Origin: Pauljensenia hongkongensis
GTDB taxonomy: Bacteria > Actinomycetota > Actinomycetes > Actinomycetales > Actinomycetaceae
Reading direction: 5' to 3'
Assembly: GCF_001746855.1 (NCBI RefSeq)
Contig: NZ_CP017298.1
Location: 322,787-360,656 of the forward strand
Length of the DNA stretch: 37,870 nt
Of the stretch, positions 1-8,063 are shown piece by piece; positions within the stretch are counted from its first letter, which is position 1, and the number at the start of each line of letters is the position of its first letter. The notes below the pieces were generated by a model. It worked only from the letters and a program-made list of their open reading frames with translations. It was not told the DNA's origin and ran no database searches. Both the position numbers and the translations under genes were made by a program.

Positions 1-18
1 CTCCCACCCGGCGGTCAT

Positions 19-66
19 GGCGACGAGGGGCGGGGGCCGTTGCCGGCCTTCCCGCCCCTCGTCGCC
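19..66 (-). terminator. Strong hairpin after the kinase gene
   Basis: A perfect 16-bp inverted repeat (19-34 pairing with 51-66) encloses a 16-base loop that can itself pair partly. It lies 17 bases past the stop codon of the minus-strand sugar kinase. There is no T-tract, which is common for terminators in GC-rich actinobacteria. A terminator or 3'-end stabilising hairpin is the likely role. Confidence 0.6.
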
Positions 67-82
67 ACCGCGTTCGGCGGCC

Positions 83-1033
83 TCAGCCCTGCAGGTTCTT
101 GCTCACCGCCAGGATGGCCGCGACCTCGGCCTTGGTGGGCGAGTAGGCGCCCTCGTGGTACACCGTGATCCCCGAGGTGATGATCCCCCGGTGGATCGCG
201 GGCATCAGGTCCGCCCAGTGGGCCTCGCGCAGGCGCTGCTTCGCCTCGGCGCTGCCCAGCAGGCCCGCGTCGACGAGGCCGGAGATGAGGCCCGCCATGA
301 GCGAGTCCCCGGCGCCGACGGTGTCCACCAGTTCCACGTCCAGGGGGTCGGCGACCAGCATGTCGCGCTCGGCCGCCGTCTTGATGTAGACCCCCCAGGG
401 GCCCCGCGTGCACAGCACGAGGGCGGGGCCGGCCTGGCTCCACTCGCGGATGACCTCCTCGACGGGCCGATCCGGGTACAGCCACTCGAGGTCCTCGTCG
501 GACGCCTTGACGACGTCGGAGAGGGCGACGATGGCCTCGACCTGCGGGCGCGTCTCCTCGGGGGTTCCGAGCAGGGCGGGCCTGATGTTCGGGTCGTAGG
601 AGACGGTCCCGTGGATGGCCTGCCGCTTGACGGCGGCGAGCACTTTGGCGGCGCCCGGCTGGAACGTCGCCGCGTAGGACCCGGTGTGGACGTGGCCGAC
701 GCCGTCCTGGTCGGGGATCGCGGGAACGTCCCACAGCACCTCGAACTCGTATGTGGCGCGCGCCTTCTCGTCGATGGTCGCGTGGGCGACCGTCGTGAAC
801 TCGGCGGCGTCGGAGCCCTCGACCAGGGTCACGCCGGCCTCCTCGGCGTGGGCGCGGACCTTGGCGCCGCGTTCGTCCCGGCCGAACCACGTGGCGAGCT
901 CGGACTCGTGGCCCAGGCGCGTCAGGCCCGCGGCGACGTTGAGCATCGAGCCGCCGACGACTTCGACGGGCGCGGTATTGGGACGGTTGATCTCATCGAT
1001 GAGCGCTTCACCGATGTTGAGGATCCTAGTCAT
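83..1033 (-). CDS. PfkB-family carbohydrate kinase (fructokinase-like)
   Basis: About 316 residues, the usual length for a ribokinase/fructokinase-family enzyme, which phosphorylates a sugar with ATP in the cytosol. The N-terminal part has the glycine-rich sugar-binding segment VEVVGGSMLNVAAGLTRLG. The C-terminal part has the family signature DTVGAGDSLMAG (around residue 240), whose Asp is the catalytic base and whose Gly residues form the anion hole. The ATG at 1033 was chosen; an in-frame GTG sits one codon earlier at 1036. The start overlaps the end of the upstream sugar porter by a few bases, so the two are co-transcribed and probably translationally coupled. The exact sugar (fructose or another hexose) cannot be read from sequence alone. 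Confidence 0.88.
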   Translation of the reverse strand: MTRILNIGEALIDEINRPNTAPVEVVGGSMLNVAAGLTRLGHESELATWFGRDERGAKVRAHAEEAGVTLVEGSDAAEFTTVAHATIDEKARATYEFEVLWDVPAIPDQDGVGHVHTGSYAATFQPGAAKVLAAVKRQAIHGTVSYDPNIRPALLGTPEETRPQVEAIVALSDVVKASDEDLEWLYPDRPVEEVIREWSQAGPALVLCTRGPWGVYIKTAAERDMLVADPLDVELVDTVGAGDSLMAGLISGLVDAGLLGSAEAKQRLREAHWADLMPAIHRGIITSGITVYHEGAYSPTKAEVAAILAVSKNLQG

Positions 1034-2483
1034 CACTCAACCCCAGTTTCTCTTCCATTTCCTCGAGCGGGATGCCCTTGGTCTCGGGCATGACCTTCAA
1101 GACCCAGAATAGCTGGCCGACCATGCACAGGAAGAAGATTCCGAATGCGAATCCGCCGCCGAGTTTGTCGGTGAGGACGGGGAAGGCGTAGGTCGTGATG
1201 AAGGCGAAGGTCCAGTGCGTGAGCGAGCCCAGCGACTGGCCGCGGGCGCGCACGCGGTTGGGGAAGATCTCGGAGATGAACACCCAGATGACCGACCCCT
1301 GTCCGAATGCGTGGGAGGCGATGAACCCGAGCAGTCCGATCAGGACCAGCCACACGGCCGCGGAACCGGTGACGGCGCCCGCCTCGTAGGCGAACATCAT
1401 GCCCGCCAGGAAGCCCAGGGACACCAGGTAGCCGATGGAGCCGACGATCATGAGCTGGCGGCGGCCCAGCTTGTCGATGACGGTGAGGGCGGCCATCGTC
1501 GCGATCAGGTTCATCAGGCCGACGACCACGGAGGCGATGTAGGGGAAGGCCGCGCCGAAGATCGCCTCGCCGCCGGCGAGCTTCATGACCTTGGGGGCGT
1601 AGTAGAGGATCGCGTTGATGCCCGAGAGCTGGTTGAACATGGCGATGCAGAAGGCCATGAGGATGACCTTGCGGTAGCGCCGCGTGAAGAAGGGGACGTG
1701 GCCGGCGGCCCGGTCCTCGGCCAGCTGGTCGGCGATCTCCTTCATCTGCTCCTCGGACTCCTCCGCCGAGTTCGTCAGGCGCGCGGAGATGGCCCGCGCC
1801 TCGTCCTCGCGCCTGTGGGCGAAGAGCCAGCGGGGGGTCTCGGGCACGGCCATGAGGAAGAGCAGGAAGAAGACTGCGGGCACGGCCATGACGCCGAGCA
1901 TCCAGCGCCACGCGACATCCTCGTGCGCGATCTCGCGGATGATGGCGTTCGAGGCGTAGGCCAGCAGGATGCCGAAGACGATGTTGAACTGGACCAGGCC
2001 GACCAGTCGTCCGCGCACGCGCGCGGGCGCGATCTCAGCGGTGTAGATGGGGGCGACCACGGAGGACATGCCCACGCCGACGCCGCCCAGGAAGCGGAAG
2101 ACCATGAAGAAAGTGATGGGCATTGACGAGGAGGCCGTCATGGCCCCGCCGGCGCCGGCGACCAGGTCGGGGGTGGGGGCGAGGGCGGTCGCCAGGGCGC
2201 CGACGCCGAAGAGGATACCGATCCAGAACAGGACCGGCTTGCGTCCGAAGTGGTCGGCGAGGCGTCCCGCGACGATCGCGCCGAGGATCGTCCCGATGGT
2301 CGCAATGGCGACGATCATGCCCTCGCCGAAGGAGGACAGCGCGTACAGCGCTTTGAGCTTCTCCTCCGCGCCTGAGATGACAGCGGTGTCGAAACCGAAT
2401 AGCAGGCCGCCCAGGGAGGCGACGATCGCGCTTCGGATGACAAGGGGCGAAGTCTTTGACTGGGATGCAGACGGCGTGGTCAT
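1026..2483 (-). CDS. MFS sugar porter
   Basis: About 485 residues with twelve predicted membrane helices. Sugar-porter family signatures are present: GRLADHFGRKPV after helix 2, VPETPRWL before the central loop, and PETKGIPLEEMEE near the C-terminus. It should import a monosaccharide across the inner membrane, probably by proton symport, and deliver it to the kinase encoded just downstream. The ATG at 2483 was chosen over an upstream start because GGAGG lies about five bases before it, while the extra 37 residues of the longer frame are hydrophilic and unlike the family. The gene heads a two-gene operon with a LacI-type operator about 200 bases upstream. Confidence 0.9.
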   Translation of the reverse strand: MTTPSASQSKTSPLVIRSAIVASLGGLLFGFDTAVISGAEEKLKALYALSSFGEGMIVAIATIGTILGAIVAGRLADHFGRKPVLFWIGILFGVGALATALAPTPDLVAGAGGAMTASSSMPITFFMVFRFLGGVGVGMSSVVAPIYTAEIAPARVRGRLVGLVQFNIVFGILLAYASNAIIREIAHEDVAWRWMLGVMAVPAVFFLLFLMAVPETPRWLFAHRREDEARAISARLTNSAEESEEQMKEIADQLAEDRAAGHVPFFTRRYRKVILMAFCIAMFNQLSGINAILYYAPKVMKLAGGEAIFGAAFPYIASVVVGLMNLIATMAALTVIDKLGRRQLMIVGSIGYLVSLGFLAGMMFAYEAGAVTGSAAVWLVLIGLLGFIASHAFGQGSVIWVFISEIFPNRVRARGQSLGSLTHWTFAFITTYAFPVLTDKLGGGFAFGIFFLCMVGQLFWVLKVMPETKGIPLEEMEEKLGLSDD

Positions 2484-2687
2484 ACATGCCTCCGTGTCGA
2501 ATAGTGATGGGACGCGCGGGATCCCGCGCATCGAAGCCCCGCGAGGACGCGGCGGATTCTCCTGTGATGGTAGACATAGAGTAAGCGACACCATAGGTAA
2601 CCCACGTCACATTACTGGCCAAAGAGGCGGGCGTTTGACCGGCTCCACGCCATTTGCTACAAAACATGAAGTGACTCACATAGGCGC

Positions 2688-2702
2688 CGTTAGCGCTGTC
2701 AA
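2688..2702 (-). promoter_or_regulatory. LacI-family-like operator overlapping a -35 TTGACA
   Basis: Read on the minus strand the sequence is TTGACAGCGCTAACG. TTGACA is a perfect -35 consensus, and the overlapping GNNAGCGCTNNC core is the symmetric pattern bound by many LacI/ScrR-type sugar repressors. It faces the porter-kinase operon; no clear -10 at ideal spacing was identified. Repression relieved by the transported sugar is the inferred control. No regulator gene is in the window. Confidence 0.5.
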
Positions 2703-2744
2703 TGTCCGAAGGGTGGGCAAATGGGGACGAAAGTCGCAGGTGGC

Positions 2745-2804
2745 GCCGGAAACCGCGGCGCGGGCGGGGCAGCACGGTAGAGCCGGAAACCGCGGCGCGG
2801 GCGG
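2745..2804. repeat. Two copies of a 23-bp direct repeat
   Basis: The units at 2745-2767 and 2782-2804 are identical over 23 bases beginning GCCGGAAACCGCGGCG, 37 bases apart. They lie between the end of the GNAT gene and the sugar-operon promoter, in the gene-free stretch 2484-2830. Apart from the operator described separately, nothing else was recognised in that stretch. Confidence 0.7.
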
Positions 2805-2830
2805 AAGAGCGTGACGGGCCGGGGCGCCGC

Positions 2831-3856
2831 TCAGACCTCGCGGGCGTACAGGCGGGTCTGCCCCACCGTGCGGAACCCCAGGTAGTCGTAGACGGCCAGG
2901 GCGCCCGAGTGGTTCGCCGACCCCAGTCCCGTGCCCGTGCGCTCCATGCCGTCGCCGGCCTGGGCGCGCATCGAGGCGATGATGAGCGCGTCCACGGCCC
3001 GGCTCTGCCGGTAGGCGCCGAGCACGCCCATCTGGTCGATGTACCCCTCGCGCCAGCCCAGGGCCGCCCAGTCCTGCTCGTAGCGCGAGGCGATGAGGAA
3101 GCCCCCCACGCGCGGCCTGTCGCCCCGGCGGTCCACCAGCAGGAACGACCACTCGGGCACGAATGACATGCGGCCCTGGAACCACTGCTCCTCTGTGAGG
3201 GGCGGGCGCCCCCACTCGACCTCGTTGAGCAGGTTCGCCGCCTGGCGCGCCGGCTCCTCCCACTGGGGCGCCCACGCCTCGAGCGACAGGTAGGCCCCCA
3301 GGGAGGGCCGCTCGGGCAGGGAGGACAGGTCGGCGCGCATCTCGTAGTAGGTGCGCGACCAGTGGAACCCGTGGGACTGCAGCTGCGCCTCGAGGTCCTC
3401 CTGGCCGGCCTCGACGTGGCAGACGATCTGCGCCGGCCCCCCCGAGCCGGCCGCCCCGATCATGGCGCGGGCCGCCCCCTCCTGCCAGTCGACGATGGCC
3501 CCTCCCAGGCCGATGCGCCGGAAGTCGGGGTCCACTCCCCCGCTGCACACGCACTCGACGCGCCCGGGGTGGCGGATGGTGACCTGCGCGTAGGCGATCA
3601 TGCGCCCGGCGGCGAGGCCCCGCGTGGCGAATCCGGCGATCCCGGACCACTGCGTGGCGCCCCCCAGCATTTCGGCGACCTCGCCGGGGCTGGTGCGGTA
3701 CGGGGGGTTGTCCCGGGCCTCCATCCTGGCGAAGAGGGTGGCCAGCGCCGGGTGGTGGGCGGGGGCCAGGGGCTCCCACACGATGCCGTGGTGGCTGGGG
3801 GGCATGGGGACGTCGGCGCATGCGTCGGCTCCGGCGCGCGGCGCTGTGTCGCTCAT
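2831..3856 (-). CDS. Double-domain GNAT acetyltransferase
   Basis: 341 residues built of two GNAT-like halves. The first carries a motif-A-like loop, VDPDFRRIGLGGAIVDWQ (around residues 118-135), of the acetyl-CoA pyrophosphate-binding type. The second has a weaker motif A (VLGAYRQSRAVDALI) followed by a typical GNAT end, HSGALAVYDYLGFRTVG. Tandem GNAT folds of this length resemble mycothiol-synthase-like proteins, but the substrate is unknown. It follows the next GNAT gene by 34 bases on the same strand and resembles it in layout, so the pair is probably a duplicated operon. The start is supported by a GGAAGAGGAG stretch just upstream. Confidence 0.78.
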   Translation of the reverse strand: MSDTAPRAGADACADVPMPPSHHGIVWEPLAPAHHPALATLFARMEARDNPPYRTSPGEVAEMLGGATQWSGIAGFATRGLAAGRMIAYAQVTIRHPGRVECVCSGGVDPDFRRIGLGGAIVDWQEGAARAMIGAAGSGGPAQIVCHVEAGQEDLEAQLQSHGFHWSRTYYEMRADLSSLPERPSLGAYLSLEAWAPQWEEPARQAANLLNEVEWGRPPLTEEQWFQGRMSFVPEWSFLLVDRRGDRPRVGGFLIASRYEQDWAALGWREGYIDQMGVLGAYRQSRAVDALIIASMRAQAGDGMERTGTGLGSANHSGALAVYDYLGFRTVGQTRLYAREV

Positions 3857-3890
3857 GTTCTCCTCTTCCGCGGGTCCGCCCCGGTGGCGC

Positions 3891-4910
3891 TCACTGGTCG
3901 ATGACGTAGAAGACTTCAGCCGCGTCGTCCACGAACCCGAGGTGCTCGTAGATCGCGTGGGCGTTCGACGGGTTGCGGGTGTCCACCTCGATCCCGATGC
4001 GCGGCATCCCCGAGGCGGAGGCGGCCGCCACGGAGTGCCCGATCAGCGCCGAGCACAAGGACCTCCCCCTGTGCTGGGGCAGGACGCCCACCAGGGAGAC
4101 GCCCGCCTCGGGCCTGCCCGTGGACACCCACCGCTGGGCGGGGCGCTCGGTCACGATGTAGCCGACGACCGCGCCGCCGGGGTCGAGGGCCAGGAAGGAC
4201 CAGCGCCGCTCCATGGAGGCCACGGCGTCGTCCCACCAGCGGGCGCGGTTCCACGACCAGAACAGGTCGCGGCTGACCTCCATGTGCAGTTCCCGCGCTT
4301 TGTCGCGCAGCGCGCGGTCCCAGGGGACCACGGTGTAGCCGCCGCGGACGCGGGGGGCGCTCTCGGAGCCCTCCAGGTCCCGGTACATGACCTGCAGCGT
4401 GCGCTTGGCGTAGAAGCCCGCGGCGATGTACAGGCGCCGCCTGTCCGTCATGTGGGCGTCGACGAAGTTGGCGATCGAGGCGGGGATGGCGCTGTCCGGC
4501 CCGTAGGTCTCAACCAGCATCTCGCGGGCGCGCCCGTCCTGCCAGTGCAGGAGCGCCCGCCCCAGGCCGCGCCCCCGCCAGTGGGGGTGGACGTAGGCGG
4601 AGACGATCGCGATCGCGCTGTCGCTGACGCCGCGCACGACGCGCACGCAGCCGACGGCGCTGATGCTGCCGTTGCGGTCGAGCCCGACGATGGCGTCGAC
4701 CCAGTCTTCGCCGCCGCGGCCCTCGACCATGTCCGCGATCCCCTCGGCACCCGTCCGGTGGATCGCGTCGTCAGCGGACTCGACCGCGCGTACGAGGTCG
4801 TAGACGGCGGGTGCGTCGCGGCTGATGAGGGGCCGCCAACGCAGCCCGAGGTGGTTCCCCGGGTACGGGACGGACCCGGGCGGCGAGAGGCGCTGCGCAA
4901 GTCCTGTCAT
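3891..4910 (-). CDS. Double-domain GNAT acetyltransferase
   Basis: 339 residues with two GNAT domains. The N-terminal one has a clear motif A, VHPHWRGRGLGRALLHWQ, and the C-terminal one has VLPQHRGRSLCSALI and ends NAHAIYEHLGFV. Both acetyl-CoA loops look intact. The protein acetylates an unidentified amine or takes part in a thiol-type acetylation; this is a family-level call. The ATG at 4910 was preferred over an upstream in-frame start because a promoter-like -10 lies six bases before it. The transcript may therefore be leaderless, and there is no Shine-Dalgarno sequence. It is the first gene of the pair with the adjacent GNAT gene. Confidence 0.8.
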   Translation of the reverse strand: MTGLAQRLSPPGSVPYPGNHLGLRWRPLISRDAPAVYDLVRAVESADDAIHRTGAEGIADMVEGRGGEDWVDAIVGLDRNGSISAVGCVRVVRGVSDSAIAIVSAYVHPHWRGRGLGRALLHWQDGRAREMLVETYGPDSAIPASIANFVDAHMTDRRRLYIAAGFYAKRTLQVMYRDLEGSESAPRVRGGYTVVPWDRALRDKARELHMEVSRDLFWSWNRARWWDDAVASMERRWSFLALDPGGAVVGYIVTERPAQRWVSTGRPEAGVSLVGVLPQHRGRSLCSALIGHSVAAASASGMPRIGIEVDTRNPSNAHAIYEHLGFVDDAAEVFYVIDQ

Positions 4911-4916
4911 GGGTCC

Positions 4917-4946
4917 ATAGTAAGGCCAATGCGGGCCTTTGGTCAC
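4917..4946 (-). promoter_or_regulatory. Probable leaderless promoter with a dyad in its spacer
   Basis: Read on the minus strand: GTGACC (4946-4941) as -35, an 18-base spacer, then TACTAT (4922-4917) as -10, six bases before the ATG of the GNAT gene. AAGGCC and GGCCTT (4922-4927 and 4934-4939) form a perfect 6-bp dyad within the spacer, a plausible operator. The upstream stretch 4947-5162 shows no gene. Confidence 0.45.
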
Positions 4947-5162
4947 ATGCATCACGAGACGGGGCCCGCTCTCGTGAACCGGCCCATGCCGTGCCGGTGA
5001 ACGGTGATCGGCACGCGGCAGGGGCCTCACGCGCGGATCCCGGCCCGCCCGGCCCCAACCCCGCTGGCCGCCGCAGGATCACGAGGCGCACCGCGCCCGA
5101 AGGCCCCAGGACCGCGCCCCGGGGCCGCCGACGACCCGCGGAGCCCCGGGGGCCGCCGCCTG

Positions 5163-7280
5163 TCAGGCGTCGATGCGGTCGCGGTCCAGGCCCGCCGACT
5201 CCTCGACGATGAACTCGCGCCGCGGGCCCACCGTGGAGCCCATGAGCAGTTCGAAGACGTCCTCGGCGCGGCGCAGGGCCTCCTCGTCGGCCAGGGTGAT
5301 GCGCCGCAGGGAGCGGTGGGCGCGGTCCATCGTGGTCTCGGCCAGCTGGTCGGCGTCCATCTCGCCCAGGCCCTTGTAGCGCTGGATGGGTTCCTTCCAG
5401 GTGCGCCCGGATTTGCGCAGGGCGGCGAGCCTGCGGTGCAGCTCATCCTCGGAGTAGGTGTAGACGTACTCCCGTTTCCGGCGGCCCTTGCCCGCCACTT
5501 CGATGCGGTGCAGGGGCGGCACTGCGGCGTAGATGCGCCCCGCCTCGACCATGGGCCGCATGTAGCGGAAGAACAGGGTGAGCAGCAGCGTGCGGATGTG
5601 GGCGCCGTCCACGTCGGCGTCGGTCATGAGGATGACCTTGCCGTAGCGGGCCGACTCCAGGTCGAAGGTGCGCCCCGACCCCGCTCCTATGACTTGGATG
5701 ATGTTCGCGCACTCGGCGTTGGCCAGCATGTCGGCGGTGGATGCCTTCTGGACGTTGAGGATCTTGCCGCGGATGGGGAAGAGCGCCTGGTAGTGGCTGT
5801 TGCGCGCGGCCTTGGCGGTGCCCAGCGCGGAGTCGCCCTCGACGATGAACAGTTCCGTCTCCGCCACGTCCGCGAGGCGGCAGTCCGCCAGTTTCGCGGG
5901 CAGGGAGGAGGTCTCCAGGGCGTTCTTCTTGCGGGAGATCTCCTTGTGGATGCGGGCCGAGACACGGGCCTTCATCTCGCCGACGACCTTCTCCATGAGC
6001 TGGGAGGCCTGCTGCTTGTCGTCGCGCTTGGGGGAGGCGAGCTTGGCGCCCAGCCAGTCCCCCACCACTTTGGACACGACGGAGCGGATCTGCGGCGTGC
6101 CCAGGATCTCCTTGGTCTGCCCCTCGAACTGCGGCTCCGGGAAGCGCACGGTGACGACGGCCGTCATCCCCGCCAGCACGTCGTCCTTCTCGGGGCGCCC
6201 GTCCTTGGCGCCCACCTTGAGTTTGCGGGAGTTCTTGTCGATCTGGGCGCGCAGCACGCGCAGGACGGCCTGCTCGAACCCGGCGACGTGGGTGCCGCCC
6301 TTGGGGGTGGCGATGATGTTGACGAAGGAGCGCACGGAGGTGTCGTAGCCGATCCCCCACCGCAGGGCGATGTCGACGGAGCACACCCGCTCCAGCTCCG
6401 AGGCCGTCAGGTGCCCTGTGTCGGCGTCGAGGACCTGCACGGTCTCCGTGTACGCGCCCTCCCCCATGATGTGCCACGTGTCGGTGACGGGCCCGTCGGT
6501 GGCCAGCCAGTTCGCGAAGTCGACCACTCCGCCGTCGAAGCGGAAGGACTCGGAGCGCTCCTCCTCCCCGCGCTCGTCGACGCAGTTGATGGTGAGGCCG
6601 GGCACCAGGAAGGCGGTCTGGCGCGCCCGGGCCAGCAGGGACTCCCAGGAGAAGCCCTCGGTGGCGGGGAAGATTTGGAAGTCCGCCCAGAAGCGCACGC
6701 GCGTGCCCGTCTTGGTCCTCTTCACCTTGCCGACGGTCTTGAGCCTGGACTGGTCGGTGAAGGGGGTGAAGGGCGAGTTGGGGGTGCGCTGCCTGGAGTC
6801 GTCGAACTCGCCGGGCTCGCCCCGCCTGAAGCACATCTCGTAAGTCTTCGAGCCGCGGTCCACCTGCACGTCCATGCGCGCCGACAGGGCGTTGACCACG
6901 GACGCGCCCACGCCGTGCAGACCCCCGGCCGCGCCGTAGGAGCCCCCGCCGAACTTGCCGCCCGCGTGGAGCTTCGTGTAGACCACCTCGACGCCGCTCA
7001 GGCCGATGCCGGGGACCTCGTCGACGGGGACGCCGCGCCCGTTGTCCGACACGGAGGCGGAGTGGTCGGGGTGCAGGCGCACGTCGATGGTGTCGCAGTG
7101 CCCCTCCAGCGCCTCGTCCACGGCGTTGTCGATGATCTCCCACAGGCAGTGCATGAGGCCCTTGTGGTCGGTGGACCCGATGTACATGCCGGGGCGCTTG
7201 CGCACGGCCTCCAGCCCCTCCAGGACGGAGAGGTGCCGGGCGCTGTAGTCGGATGCTTTGGTCTGGCTCACGGGTCTCAT
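5163..7280 (-). CDS. parE: DNA topoisomerase IV subunit B / type IIA ATPase subunit
   Basis: About 705 residues, normal for an actinobacterial ParE. It hydrolyses ATP to drive strand passage and decatenation together with a ParA-type breakage subunit (ParC), which is not in the window. The GHKL ATPase domain shows the catalytic Glu and Asn in WEIIDNAVDEALEG (residues 47-60), DNGRGVPVD, and GLHGVGASVVNALS. The TOPRIM domain shows ELFIVEGDSALGTAKAARN and the metal-binding LMTDADVDGAHIRTL. EGDSALG rather than EGDSAGG fits the actinobacterial ParE branch better than GyrB. The ATG at 7280 was chosen because the protein begins there with family-like sequence; an alternative in-frame ATG lies at 7301. 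The open frame runs far upstream only because stops are rare in this DNA. Confidence 0.9.
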   Translation of the reverse strand: MRPVSQTKASDYSARHLSVLEGLEAVRKRPGMYIGSTDHKGLMHCLWEIIDNAVDEALEGHCDTIDVRLHPDHSASVSDNGRGVPVDEVPGIGLSGVEVVYTKLHAGGKFGGGSYGAAGGLHGVGASVVNALSARMDVQVDRGSKTYEMCFRRGEPGEFDDSRQRTPNSPFTPFTDQSRLKTVGKVKRTKTGTRVRFWADFQIFPATEGFSWESLLARARQTAFLVPGLTINCVDERGEEERSESFRFDGGVVDFANWLATDGPVTDTWHIMGEGAYTETVQVLDADTGHLTASELERVCSVDIALRWGIGYDTSVRSFVNIIATPKGGTHVAGFEQAVLRVLRAQIDKNSRKLKVGAKDGRPEKDDVLAGMTAVVTVRFPEPQFEGQTKEILGTPQIRSVVSKVVGDWLGAKLASPKRDDKQQASQLMEKVVGEMKARVSARIHKEISRKKNALETSSLPAKLADCRLADVAETELFIVEGDSALGTAKAARNSHYQALFPIRGKILNVQKASTADMLANAECANIIQVIGAGSGRTFDLESARYGKVILMTDADVDGAHIRTLLLTLFFRYMRPMVEAGRIYAAVPPLHRIEVAGKGRRKREYVYTYSEDELHRRLAALRKSGRTWKEPIQRYKGLGEMDADQLAETTMDRAHRSLRRITLADEEALRRAEDVFELLMGSTVGPRREFIVEESAGLDRDRIDA

Positions 7281-7347
7281 GGTAGGAAACAGTGTGCGCA
7301 TCTGCGCGCGGCCCGGCCGCTGCCAGGGCGAATGTGGGGCGTTCGAG

Positions 7348-7413
7348 GCGGATCGGGGGCGTGCTGGCGGCCCGCGCCTTGCGGATCGGGGGCGTGCTTG
7401 CGGCCCGCGTCTT
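7348..7413. repeat. 33-bp tandem repeat in the parE upstream region
   Basis: Two adjacent 33-base units, 7348-7380 and 7381-7413, differ at two positions and begin GCGGATCGGGGGCGTGCT. They fill part of the 246-base divergent space between parE and the DUF7455 gene, so they could affect either promoter. Confidence 0.8.
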
Positions 7414-7526
7414 CGGAGGCGGATTGCGAATCGTTCGGCATGTTCCGGGGCTCTTCGGGTGCCCGGCGATTGCGCCACTGGTGAACAACCGTGCGGCCGG
7501 GGCGGTCGGTGGTGTGTGATGGGGGC

Positions 7527-7742
7527 ATGAACGCTTCGACTCTCGAACGGACCGCAGTCCCCGAACCCACTTTGACTGCTGCCGACCGCTGCGACGCCTG
7601 CGGGGCGCGGGCGTGGGTCCGCGTCACCATGCCGACGGGCGGGCGCCTGTTCTTCTGCGCCCACCACGCCAACGCGCACTTGGCGGCCCTGGTGGGCTCG
7701 GGCGCCGACATCCTCGACGAGCGTCAGCTCATGACCGCCTGA
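7527..7742 (+). CDS. DUF7455-like small zinc-binding protein
   Basis: 71 residues with the pattern DRCDACGARAWVRV then LFFCAHHANAH: two CxxC/CxxH-type half-sites that should hold one zinc. The closest family I recognise is DUF7455, common in actinobacteria and often next to a type II topoisomerase gene, as here. Function is unknown. The ATG at 7527 is preceded by GGGGG and starts the conserved part; a longer in-frame start at 7491 adds twelve residues that look non-coding. Confidence 0.8.
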   Translation: MNASTLERTAVPEPTLTAADRCDACGARAWVRVTMPTGGRLFFCAHHANAHLAALVGSGADILDERQLMTA

Positions 7743-7756
7743 GGGCGGCGGGCACT

Positions 7757-7919
7757 CGTTCCCACGCGCCGGGCGGCCCGTTCCCGGGCCGTGGGCGACT
7801 CGTTCCGAAACAGTGGTCAGCCCGTTCCCAGGCGGTCCGCGACTCGTTTCCAGGCGGCATACAGTTCGCTCCCGTGCGGCGGGCGGCCCGTTACCCGAGC
7901 AGCGGTCGACTTCATTCCC
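7757..7919. repeat. Eight-unit degenerate 22-bp tandem repeat
   Basis: A CGTTCCC-like heptamer recurs at 7757, 7779, 7801, 7823, 7845, 7867, 7889 and 7913. That is exactly 22 bases apart six times and then 24. The 15 bases between heptamers are GC-rich and variable, often GGCGG. The repeat fills most of the 321-base gap between two convergent genes. Because 22 is not a multiple of three, it is unlikely to be coding. Its role is unknown. Confidence 0.75.
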
Positions 7920-7957
7920 AGGCGGCGGGCGCCCACTCTGTTCACTCGCACTTCCCC

Positions 7958-7984
7958 GGCCCCGCAGGCGCTGCCTGCGGGGCC
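7958..7984. terminator. Perfect 12-bp hairpin between convergent genes
   Basis: GGCCCCGCAGGC (7958-7969) pairs perfectly with 7973-7984 around a three-base loop. It lies between the ends of the DUF7455 gene and the DUF6318-like gene and could stop transcription from both sides. It lacks a T-tract on either strand. Confidence 0.65.
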
Positions 7985-8063
7985 GCGATCGCGTACGGCA
8001 CAACCTGGTTCTGCCGCCACTGGGGAGCAGAACCCGCGCCGCCGCGACCGTGCGCGGCACTAT

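Noticed and set aside
5004-7484. Plus-strand 826-codon frame opposite parE
   Set aside because: Antisense frame produced by GC-rich codon bias; the parE protein on the minus strand is fully conserved.
5163-8060. parE frame extended upstream to about 965 residues
   Set aside because: The added 260 residues cover the DUF7455 gene and the 22-bp repeats on the other strand and show no family sequence; the ParE core starts at 7280.
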